From Clostridia bacterium (GTDB lineage Bacteria > Bacillota > Clostridia > Christensenellales > CAG-138), in contig JAUMVL010000131.1 of NCBI GenBank assembly GCA_030530185.1, positions 1 to 5,153 of the forward strand: a DNA stretch of 5,153 nt, given 5' to 3'. Below are positions 1-5,153 of the stretch, one piece after another (position 1 is the first letter of the stretch; each line of letters opens with the position of its first letter). Under the pieces are notes generated by a model. It did no database searches, had not been told where the DNA came from, and saw only the letters and a list, made by a program, of their open reading frames with translations. Made by a program: the position numbers and the translations under genes.

Positions 1-510
1 GCGGTCGGGCATGAGACGGATTTTTCCATCAGCGATTTTGTTGCAGATCTGCGTGCGCCGACGCCGTCTGCGGCGGCGGAACTGGCTGTTCCGGAATGCG
101 CGGCGTTGGAGGATCGGATCAGACAGGCTGGAGAACGATTGTCGCTGGCACTGCAGAATGGCGTTCGGAAAAAGCATGATCGGCTGCAATTGCTTTGGGC
201 GGACGGTATCGCCGTTCGGACACAGGTTCGACTCGGAAATGCGCGTCAGACGACGGAGGAACGTTGGCAAACGATTGAACGGGCAGTGAAGGATGCGTTG
301 TCTGAAAAACGTCTCTTTGGGGAGCATGCAATGGAACAGCTGAACGCGTACAGCCCGCAAAGAACGCTTGCGCGGGGTTTTTCGCTGGTATACGATGCCG
401 AGAAGAACTTAGTAACCGGGGCGAATGCGATTTCGATCGGTGAGAACGTAGAAATTCGGTTTTGGGATGGTGCGGCGCAGGCTGCGATCACGGGAAAGGA
501 TTGCAAATGA
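1..510 (+). CDS. xseA: Exodeoxyribonuclease VII large subunit, C-terminal part (5' end outside window)
   Basis: This is the large, catalytic subunit of exonuclease VII, a cytoplasmic nuclease that degrades single-stranded DNA from both ends with the small subunit XseB. The reading frame is open from base 1, so the gene begins upstream and about 169 C-terminal codons are seen of a family length near 400. The first residues read AVGHETDFSISDFVADLRAP, followed by TPSAAAEL, the most conserved block of the family. Its His (bases 10-12) and Asp (19-21) correspond to catalytic residues described for the E. coli enzyme (H238 and D241, from memory). A charged helical region follows (about codons 36-110), where the family forms its long coiled coil. 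The end has the usual 'SPQRTLARGFSLV' motif and a small beta-rich tail. An in-frame ATG at 106 is internal and is not the start. The stop overlaps the xseB start. Confidence 0.96.
   Translation, partial: AVGHETDFSISDFVADLRAPTPSAAAELAVPECAALEDRIRQAGERLSLALQNGVRKKHDRLQLLWADGIAVRTQVRLGNARQTTEERWQTIERAVKDALSEKRLFGEHAMEQLNAYSPQRTLARGFSLVYDAEKNLVTGANAISIGENVEIRFWDGAAQAAITGKDCK
493..500 (+). promoter_or_regulatory. Ribosome binding site of xseB
   Basis: GGAAAGGA lies 6 nt before the ATG at 507, inside the last codons of xseA. It supports 507 as the xseB start over the in-frame ATG at 462, which would add 15 residues unlike the family's N-terminus. Confidence 0.7.
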
Positions 511-701
511 ATACCGAAAAGACCTTTGAACAGAAACAGGAAGAATTGGAAGCCGTTGTACAGAAGCTCGAAGCCGGAAACGTACCGCTCGAGGAAATGG
601 TTCGGCTGTATGAAACGGGCGCGGCTTTGTATCGGGACTGCGTGGAAACCCTCGATCAGTATGAGAAGCGTGTCGCTGCCGCATCAAAGGAGAATGCCTG
701 A
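507..701 (+). CDS. xseB: Exodeoxyribonuclease VII small subunit
   Basis: XseB is the small non-catalytic subunit of exonuclease VII; several copies bind the coiled-coil region of XseA and are needed for activity. The product has 64 residues, within the family's usual 60-90. It has the expected two-helix layout: 'FEQKQEELEAVVQKLEAGNVPLEEMVRLYETG' in segments (about residues 7-38), with the family signature of a first helix, a short G-N-V-P-L-E-E turn, and a second helix 'LYETGAALYRDCVETLDQYEKRV'. The start is the ATG in the ATGA overlap with the xseA stop, so the two subunits are probably translationally coupled, which would help keep their ratio. The stop overlaps the ispA start as TGATG. Confidence 0.95.
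   Translation: MNTEKTFEQKQEELEAVVQKLEAGNVPLEEMVRLYETGAALYRDCVETLDQYEKRVAAASKENA
686..693 (+). promoter_or_regulatory. Ribosome binding site of ispA
   Basis: AAAGGAGA lies 7 nt before the ATG at 701, within the end of xseB. It is close to the ideal Shine-Dalgarno sequence and fixes the ispA start at the TGATG junction. Confidence 0.75.
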
Positions 702-1504
702 TGCTGGACCGCTATCGTCAAATGACGGAAACCGCGCTGGAGCAGAACTTATATACGGATCGTTTGGCGCCGATTCTGGTCGAAAGCATGCGGTATGGGC
801 TCTTGAACGGGGGAAAACGGATTCGTCCGAGCCTGCTGCTTTGCGTGTGTGAAATGCTTGGTGGAAAAGCTGAGAATGCGCTGCCGTTTGCGTGTGCCTT
901 GGAAATGATTCATTCCTATTCACTCGTGCACGACGATCTTCCCGCGATGGATAATGACGATTATCGCCGCGGAAAACCAAGCAATCATAAACAATTCGGT
1001 GAAGCGAATGCGATTTTGGCAGGAGACGGTCTGCTGACGGAAGCGGCCCTGCTGCTCAGTAAACAGGCGGGCAACGATGCGGCCAAAGCGGAGATTCTGT
1101 CCGCCGCACTCGACATGGTAAGCGGGCAAAGCTACGACTTGAACGAGATCGAACGCAATGAACCCATGCTGCATCTGTTGCATGCACAAAAGACAGGGGC
1201 TTTGTTTCGTGCGGCGTTCGCTGCCGGCGCCCATCTTGCGGGACGATCGGATCTTGCCGAACCGTTTTCAAAGCTTGGACAGGCCATCGGTTTGCTGTTC
1301 CAGATAACAGACGACGTGCTCGATGCCGAAAAGGATCGCGCCGAAAACAAGTTTACGTACCTGACCTTTTACGGCGAAGCAAGAAGCCGTTCCTATATAC
1401 AGGAAACCGAGCAGCAGATCCTTTTTGCGCTCGCACCGTATGACAATGCACCGGCGCGCGAGCTGAAGGCTGTTGTCCGACAGATGACCAATCGAACGGA
1501 GTAA
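701..1504 (+). CDS. ispA: Farnesyl-diphosphate synthase / short-chain polyprenyl synthetase
   Basis: This cytoplasmic trans-prenyltransferase condenses isopentenyl diphosphate with an allylic diphosphate, most likely giving C15 farnesyl diphosphate for undecaprenyl and quinone precursors. The 267 residues contain 'GGKRIRP' (37-43), which binds isopentenyl diphosphate; the first Asp-rich motif DDLPAMD (78-84); 'GKPSNH' and 'FGEANAILAGDGLL' (91-112); 'KTG' (164-166); and the second Asp-rich motif DDVLD (204-208). The two extra residues in the first motif (DDx4D) and Tyr73 five residues before it fit bacterial type II FPP synthases that stop at C15. The protein is 20-30 residues shorter than usual (about 290-300). 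Part of the loss is in the loop after DDVLD, where the common 'LGKxxGxD' segment is missing before 'NKFTY' (216-220). GPP or GGPP synthase activity cannot be excluded from sequence. It starts 1 nt inside xseB and ends 1 nt before dxs. Confidence 0.93.
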   Translation: MLDRYRQMTETALEQNLYTDRLAPILVESMRYGLLNGGKRIRPSLLLCVCEMLGGKAENALPFACALEMIHSYSLVHDDLPAMDNDDYRRGKPSNHKQFGEANAILAGDGLLTEAALLLSKQAGNDAAKAEILSAALDMVSGQSYDLNEIERNEPMLHLLHAQKTGALFRAAFAAGAHLAGRSDLAEPFSKLGQAIGLLFQITDDVLDAEKDRAENKFTYLTFYGEARSRSYIQETEQQILFALAPYDNAPARELKAVVRQMTNRTE

Positions 1505-1505
1505 T

Positions 1506-3332
1506 ATGGATTATACGTTGCTGAACCAAATCAACAGCATAGAGGACTTCAAACGCATGGACGAGCGCGATCTTCCCAACCTTTGTGAGGAGATTCGTGC
1601 GTTCATGGTAGAAAATGTTGCACAGACCGGCGGTCACCTGGCATCCAGCCTTGGCGCGGTAGAGCTGATTGTAGCAATCCATCGTGTGTTTGACAGCCCG
1701 ACGGATAAGATTATCTTTGATGTCGGCCATCAGTCCTACGCACATAAGATCCTAACCGGGCGTCGAGAATCGTTTCACACACTTCGCACGGAGGGCGGGA
1801 TTTCAGGATTCCCCAAAAGAGAGGAAAGCGCACACGACGCATTCAATACCGGACACGCAAGCACGGCGATTTCCGCTGCGCTTGGTTTTGCACGCGCCAT
1901 GCGCTTGCAGGGAAAGCCTGGTATGGCAGTAGCGCTCGTTGGCGATGGAGCAATGACGGGCGGTTTGTCGTTCGAGGCGATGGATGACGCGGGTAACGAC
2001 AAGCTTCCGTTTGTGATCGTCTTAAATGATAACGAGATGTCCATTTCGAAAAATGTCGGCGGGTTGACGCAAAGCTTTGCTTCGATGCGCACCGGCCGGC
2101 TCTACAATGCCATCAAGCGTGGAACGGTCCATGCGCTCGAAATGAGCCGTGCCGGCAAGTGGCTTGGCCGGCATGTCGAACGAACCAAGAATCGGATTAA
2201 GCATTTTTTGATTCCCAATCTTCCGTTCGAAGATCTTGGCTTCACGTATATCGGTCCGATCGACGGACACGATGTTCGCAAATTGATTCGCTATCTCAAG
2301 CGGGTGCGAGAAATGAACAAGCCCGTGATTCTCCACACGATTACGACCAAGGGAAAGGGATATTCCTTTGCTGAAGAGGATCCCGAGCGATTCCATGGCA
2401 TTGCCCCGTTTTCTGTCGATGCCGGTGAGGTTACGGCGCAAAAGTCTGTGACTTGCTCCGAAACGTTTGGAAATGCGTTGATGGAGCTTGCGAAAAAGGA
2501 TTCCCGCATTGTTGCGATTACCGCTGCCATGCCGAGCGGAACCGGATTATCGGAATTTGCCAAGCAATTCCCCGATCGGTTCTATGACGTGGGGATTGCC
2601 GAGGAGCATGCCGTAACGCTCTCCGCTGCGTTGGCGGCAGGCGGAATGCGGCCGGTTTTTTCCGTGTATTCGTCATTTTTGCAGCGTGGATATGATCAAC
2701 TGTTGCATGATGTATGCCTACAGAATTTGCCCGTGGTGATCGGATTGGATCGAGCGGGTCTCGTTGGAGAGGATGGGGAAACGCATCAGGGCATCTATGA
2801 TCCGGCATACTTGATGACGATCCCGAATCTTGCGATCTATTCGCCGAGTTCCATGCAGGAATTGAAGGAGATGCTTGCGCTTGCGTTGAAGCGCTCCGAG
2901 CCCGCAGTGATTCGCTACAACCGGGGGACGCTGCCGGATGTGTCGTCGGTGAATCCGATTTCGTTCGGAAAATGGGAAATCATAGAACCGATTCAACCGA
3001 TCACACTGTTTGCAACGGGTACGATGCTTTCACTTGCAAAGAAAGTCGCGAAGGAACGGGGACTCGGTCTTGTCGAGATGCGGTTCTTCCGACCGTTGGA
3101 TTATGAGTTACTCGATGTTTGTAAAAAACAGGGTATACGGATCCTGGTGATCGAGGAAAATATTGCAGCTGTCGCGCCCGAGATTGCACTGTATTGCAGT
3201 CCGTGCATTGTGCGTTCGGCGGCCATTCCGAATCACCCCGTTGCGCAAGGAACGATTGTGCAGCAGCGGGAACGGTTTGGATTGACGGAAGAAGGACTTC
3301 AAAAATTGATACGGGAGATGGAGCCACTGTGA
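1506..3332 (+). CDS. dxs: 1-deoxy-D-xylulose-5-phosphate synthase
   Basis: DXS joins pyruvate and D-glyceraldehyde 3-phosphate, using thiamine diphosphate and Mg2+, to make DXP, the first step of the MEP pathway and a precursor for thiamine and pyridoxal. The product has 608 residues; the family is about 620-640. Visible in order are 'GGHLASSLG' with His44, 'FDVGHQSYAHKILTGR' (71-86), 'FNTGHAST' (113-120), the thiamine-diphosphate/metal motif from GDGAMTGG (146-153) to NDN (174-176), 'GPIDGHD' (250-256), the catalytic Glu in 'DVGIAEEHAVT' (Glu366 by alignment with E. coli E370), 'YSSFLQRGYDQ' (388-398), 'DRAGLVGEDGETHQG' with His427 (415-429), and 'RYNRG' (470-474). The C-terminal transketolase domain follows to 'HPVAQGTIVQQRERFGL' in segments. 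All key residues are present, so it should be active. A GGAG at 1498-1501 precedes the ATG by only 4 nt. The stop overlaps the tlyA GTG start. Confidence 0.97.
   Translation: MDYTLLNQINSIEDFKRMDERDLPNLCEEIRAFMVENVAQTGGHLASSLGAVELIVAIHRVFDSPTDKIIFDVGHQSYAHKILTGRRESFHTLRTEGGISGFPKREESAHDAFNTGHASTAISAALGFARAMRLQGKPGMAVALVGDGAMTGGLSFEAMDDAGNDKLPFVIVLNDNEMSISKNVGGLTQSFASMRTGRLYNAIKRGTVHALEMSRAGKWLGRHVERTKNRIKHFLIPNLPFEDLGFTYIGPIDGHDVRKLIRYLKRVREMNKPVILHTITTKGKGYSFAEEDPERFHGIAPFSVDAGEVTAQKSVTCSETFGNALMELAKKDSRIVAITAAMPSGTGLSEFAKQFPDRFYDVGIAEEHAVTLSAALAAGGMRPVFSVYSSFLQRGYDQLLHDVCLQNLPVVIGLDRAGLVGEDGETHQGIYDPAYLMTIPNLAIYSPSSMQELKEMLALALKRSEPAVIRYNRGTLPDVSSVNPISFGKWEIIEPIQPITLFATGTMLSLAKKVAKERGLGLVEMRFFRPLDYELLDVCKKQGIRILVIEENIAAVAPEIALYCSPCIVRSAAIPNHPVAQGTIVQQRERFGLTEEGLQKLIREMEPL
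3320..3323 (+). promoter_or_regulatory. Ribosome binding site of tlyA
   Basis: GGAG lies 5 nt before the GTG at 3329, with a second GGGAG at 3313-3317. These support the non-ATG start, which gives the usual TlyA N-terminus 'SKVRLDVEMVKRGL'. Confidence 0.6.
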
Positions 3333-4150
3333 GCAAGGTCCGGTTGGATGTGGAAATGGTAAAGCGCGGCCTTTCCGCAAGCCGTGAAAAGGCGCGTGCC
3401 GAGATCATGGCGGGGGAGGTTCGCGTTAACGGCGTTCGCGCTGACAAGGCAGGGCAGGAGATCTCCGAGGATGCCGAGATCGTAATCGTCGGCGATGCAA
3501 TTCCGTTCGTCAGCCGTGGCGGGCTGAAGCTTGATAAAGCGATCAAAGTCTTTCCGATTGAACTAAAGGATCGGGTCTGCGCTGACATCGGCGCTTCGAC
3601 GGGCGGTTTTACGGATGTCATGCTGCAAAACGGCGCAAAACACGTTTATGCGATTGATGTCGGCTACGGACAGCTGGATTGGTCGCTGCGCAACGATCCG
3701 CGCGTCACGGTAATGGAGCGAACCAACGCCCGCAACATGGCACCGGAGTGGTTCCCGATACCGATCACCTTCGCCTCCATCGATGTTTCTTTTATTTCTC
3801 TTCGGTTGATTCTGCCGCCGTTGTTTGAATGCCTTTTGGATGGCGGAGAGGTCGTTGCGCTGATTAAGCCCCAGTTTGAGGCCGGAAGAAACGAGGTCGG
3901 CAAGAACGGTGTGATCCGAGAGAAATCGGTTCATGCGCGCGTTTGCCGTGAGATTATGACGTTTGCAGATTCCCTTGGATTTACGGTGTCGGGGCTTTCC
4001 TACTCTCCGATTACGGGACCGAAAGGGAATATTGAGTTCCTTTTATACATGCAAAAATGCAGTCCCAAAAACATCCCAATTATCTCGGATTTTGCGGATC
4101 TGGCAGAGAAAATCGCCAATTCTGCCCATGAAACTGGTGCGTTTCGTTAA
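3329..4150 (+). CDS. tlyA: TlyA family 16S/23S rRNA (cytidine-2'-O)-methyltransferase
   Basis: TlyA enzymes use S-adenosylmethionine to methylate the ribose 2'-OH of cytidine in rRNA (C1920 of 23S, and in the longer type also C1409 of 16S); in mycobacteria loss of this mark gives capreomycin resistance. Despite the old name 'hemolysin' it acts on ribosomes. The 273 residues have an N-terminal S4 RNA-binding domain (about 3-60, 'RLDVEMVKRGLSASREKA' and 'AGEVRVNG'), a linker 'PFVSRGGLKL', and an FtsJ-like Rossmann domain with the SAM motif 'DIGASTGGFTDVML' (86-99) and 'YAIDVGYGQLDWSLR' (107-121). The K-D-K-E catalytic tetrad known from M. tuberculosis (K69, D154, K182, E238) maps with a constant offset to K67, D152, K180 and E236. 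The length resembles the dual-target TlyA type; that is an inference. The start is GTG, overlapping the dxs stop as GTGA; the open frame reaches back to 3194 but that part lies in dxs. Confidence 0.94.
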   Translation: MSKVRLDVEMVKRGLSASREKARAEIMAGEVRVNGVRADKAGQEISEDAEIVIVGDAIPFVSRGGLKLDKAIKVFPIELKDRVCADIGASTGGFTDVMLQNGAKHVYAIDVGYGQLDWSLRNDPRVTVMERTNARNMAPEWFPIPITFASIDVSFISLRLILPPLFECLLDGGEVVALIKPQFEAGRNEVGKNGVIREKSVHARVCREIMTFADSLGFTVSGLSYSPITGPKGNIEFLLYMQKCSPKNIPIISDFADLAEKIANSAHETGAFR

Positions 4151-4168
4151 AGTTTGTTCATAAACCCC

Positions 4169-4197
4169 TTGCATATTTTTTGCTGAAAATGTATAAT
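4169..4197 (+). promoter_or_regulatory. Promoter for nadK-argR (sigma-A/sigma-70 type)
   Basis: A -35 box TTGCAT (4169-4174; 4 of 6 consensus bases) and a perfect -10 box TATAAT (4192-4197) are separated by exactly 17 nt, in a spacer that carries six T in a row (4176-4181). The expected transcription start is around 4203-4205, giving a leader of about 28 nt before the GTG start of nadK. It lies in the only sizeable intergenic gap of the window, which supports a real promoter. No convincing terminator precedes it, so read-through from tlyA is also likely. Confidence 0.8.
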
Positions 4198-4215
4198 GGT
4201 TAAGCAATATTCATC
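4198..4215 (+). promoter_or_regulatory. Possible ArgR operator (ARG-box-like site)
   Basis: The core TTAAG-CAAT-ATTCA (4200-4213) matches the ARG box core TGAAT-WWWW-ATTCA at 8 of 10 half-site positions, with the right half perfect. It covers the predicted transcription start of the nadK-argR promoter, where bound ArgR would repress. A weaker left half-site, TGAAA (4184-4188), lies 16 nt upstream, which is not the usual spacing of paired boxes. This is a tentative call from one degenerate site. Confidence 0.25.
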
Positions 4216-4218
4216 AGC

Positions 4219-4224
4219 GGGGGA
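4219..4224 (+). promoter_or_regulatory. Ribosome binding site of nadK
   Basis: GGGGGA lies 7 nt before the GTG at 4232. The alternative ATG at 4196 has no comparable site and sits within the -10 box, so this site decides the start. Confidence 0.75.
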
Positions 4225-4231
4225 TCGTATC

Positions 4232-5017
4232 GTGCATCTTGTACTGACGGCTAACCCGAAACGACCGGAAACCGAAAAAGCCCGTGCGCGCATTGCTGAA
4301 ATTGCTGCTGCGATGGGCTTTTCCTATACGCTGTATAACGGGGAAGAGACCGATGTTCCACCAAATACCGATGCTTTTGTTGTCATCGGCGGAGATGGGA
4401 GCTTGATTCGTGTTGCACACGTAACCTGCAAACGTGGGCTTCCGCTCATCGGCGTGCATTGCGGTCGGGTTGGCTTTTTAACAGAATTAAATGAAAGCGA
4501 AATCGAAATGGCATTGTCTCGGCTTCGCGCCGGAGATTATGCCGTATCCACGCGCGTAATGCTGGATGTCCGTGTGAACAACGGGGAACCGGTCCCGTGC
4601 CTGAATGATGTGCTGGTGTTTAAGCATTCGTTTTCGGGCGTCACACAGTTGGACTTTTCGGTGGACGCAAACCCGGTCGGAACCCTGTTCGGGGATGGAG
4701 TCGTTGTTGCAACCCCAACCGGCGCCACCGGCTACTCGCTTTCAGCCGGCGGGCCGATTGTTGCCGACGGGCTCGATGCGATGCTGATTACACCGATTTG
4801 TCCGCATACTTTGCACATTCGTCCGATCGTCGCGTCGATCAATTCGACGATAACGATTCGCCTTTCCGAAGCATGCTTCGTTGCGGCGGACGGCGATCGA
4901 ATTGCCGAACTGAAAAAAGGGGATCTTGTGACGGTAACGAGATCCTCATATGTGACCAAGATTTTGACGTTCGGGGACCGGAACCCCTTCCGGCTGATTT
5001 CCGAAAAATTGAGTTGA
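4232..5017 (+). CDS. nadK: NAD kinase
   Basis: NadK phosphorylates NAD+ to NADP+ with ATP (or polyphosphate in some bacteria) in the cytoplasm and so sets the NADPH supply. From the GTG at 4232 the product has 261 residues, in the usual 260-300 range. It begins 'HLVLTANPKRPETEKA', the expected first strand and loop. The hallmark GGDG is at 53-56 ('VIGGDGSLIR'), 'GVHCGRVGFLTEL' at 74-86, 'LNDVLV' at 124-129 (Asp where many homologues have NE), 'GDGVVVATPTGATGYSLSAG' at 154-173, and 'ITPICPHTLHIRPIV' at 186-200. The ATG at 4196 would add 12 residues but lies in the promoter -10 box and has no ribosome binding site. It probably has its own promoter and is followed by argR after 15 nt; nadK-argR is a common pair in Bacillota. 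All substrate-binding motifs are intact. Confidence 0.95.
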   Translation: MHLVLTANPKRPETEKARARIAEIAAAMGFSYTLYNGEETDVPPNTDAFVVIGGDGSLIRVAHVTCKRGLPLIGVHCGRVGFLTELNESEIEMALSRLRAGDYAVSTRVMLDVRVNNGEPVPCLNDVLVFKHSFSGVTQLDFSVDANPVGTLFGDGVVVATPTGATGYSLSAGGPIVADGLDAMLITPICPHTLHIRPIVASINSTITIRLSEACFVAADGDRIAELKKGDLVTVTRSSYVTKILTFGDRNPFRLISEKLS

Positions 5018-5022
5018 TTTTT

Positions 5023-5028
5023 GAGGTG
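5023..5028 (+). promoter_or_regulatory. Ribosome binding site of argR
   Basis: GAGGTG lies 4 nt before the ATG at 5033 in the short gap after nadK. It matches the anti-Shine-Dalgarno core and supports this start. Confidence 0.65.
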
Positions 5029-5032
5029 CTTT

Positions 5033-5153
5033 ATGAAAAGCAAACGTCATGCAATGATTCTGAAGCTGATTGCTTCCGACAACATCGAAACCCAGGAAGA
5101 GCTTGCTCGTATGCTTTCGGCGCAAGGCTTTGAAGTTACGCAGGCAACCGTTT
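5033..5153 (+). CDS. argR: Arginine repressor ArgR, N-terminal part (3' end outside window)
   Basis: ArgR (AhrC in Bacillus) is a hexameric, arginine-sensing DNA-binding protein that represses arginine biosynthesis and can activate arginine breakdown. Only the first 40 codons are in the window. They read MKSKRHAMILKLIASDNIET followed by 'QEELARMLSAQGFEVTQATV', which is the winged helix-turn-helix DNA-binding domain: helix 1 at about 3-14, 'TQEELARML' as helix 2, and 'VTQATV' starting the recognition helix, whose usual 'SRD' continuation is cut off. The C-terminal arginine-binding and oligomerisation domain lies outside. The start is 15 nt after the nadK stop, behind a good ribosome binding site, so it is probably cotranscribed with nadK. 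I see no separate promoter for it. recN would be the expected next gene, but this cannot be seen. Confidence 0.93.
   Translation, partial: MKSKRHAMILKLIASDNIETQEELARMLSAQGFEVTQATV

Noticed and set aside
106..510. Start of xseA at the ATG at 106
   Set aside because: The frame is open to base 1 and the upstream residues carry the conserved GHETD active-site motif, so the gene simply runs in from outside the window.
3194..3328. Upstream extension of the tlyA frame from an ATG at 3194
   Set aside because: The added 45 residues are the out-of-frame reading of dxs and do not resemble TlyA; the GTG at 3329 gives the family N-terminus and has a ribosome binding site.
3001..3621. Open frame of 206 codons on the - strand across the end of dxs and start of tlyA
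   Set aside because: It is antisense to two clear genes, its translation is rich in Ser, Arg and Pro without any recognisable motif, and it has no ribosome binding site that I can see.
4129..4181. Possible terminator after tlyA
   Set aside because: GAAAC-TGGTGC-GTTTC (4130-4145) has no T-run after it, and GTTTG-TTCA-TAAAC (4152-4165) is a weak 5-bp stem with a G-U pair, about 10 nt from the T6 run. Neither is convincing.
4919..4947. Inverted repeat GGATCT...AGATCC inside nadK
   Set aside because: The loop is 13 nt, it lies fully in coding sequence, and it involves GATC-containing words that are abundant in this window, so chance is likely.
5009..5036. Possible promoter for argR (TTGAGT, 16 nt, TTATGA)
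   Set aside because: The -10 match is only about half of the consensus and it overlaps the argR start codon, so it could not give a normal leader.

Overview
The window is ordinary chromosomal DNA. It holds seven genes, all on the + strand and tightly packed, with no mobile elements, RNA genes or CRISPR. The order is xseA (3' part only) - xseB - ispA - dxs - tlyA - nadK - argR (5' part only). As established knowledge, this order is typical of Bacillota, especially Clostridia, where recN usually follows argR. Strong purine-rich ribosome binding sites, two GTG starts, the MEP isoprenoid pathway and an ArgR of the Bacillota type ('KSKRHA...ETQEELA...VTQATV') agree with a moderately GC-rich member of that phylum. 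The species cannot be named from this sequence.

Bases 1-4150 look like one transcription unit. xseA/xseB overlap as ATGA, xseB/ispA as TGATG, and dxs/tlyA as GTGA; ispA and dxs are separated by 1 nt. The unit encodes both subunits of exonuclease VII (DNA repair), two isoprenoid enzymes (DXS, the first committed step of the MEP pathway, and a farnesyl-diphosphate synthase that uses the pathway's C5 products), and TlyA, a ribosomal RNA 2'-O-methyltransferase with an S4 domain.

Bases 4151-4231 are the only real intergenic gap. It holds a good sigma-A/sigma-70-type promoter (TTGCAT, 17 nt, TATAAT). This promoter should drive nadK (NAD kinase) and then argR, 15 nt further on. The -10 box covers the first in-frame ATG, so nadK most likely starts at the GTG at 4232, behind a strong Shine-Dalgarno sequence. 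An imperfect ARG-box-like palindrome lies over the predicted transcription start and raises a testable idea of ArgR autoregulation.

No undescribed system was found. The points most worth a second look are the short loop after the second Asp-rich motif of IspA, which lacks a usual active-site lysine, the internal promoter with its ARG-box-like site, and a roughly two-fold excess of GATC tetramers.
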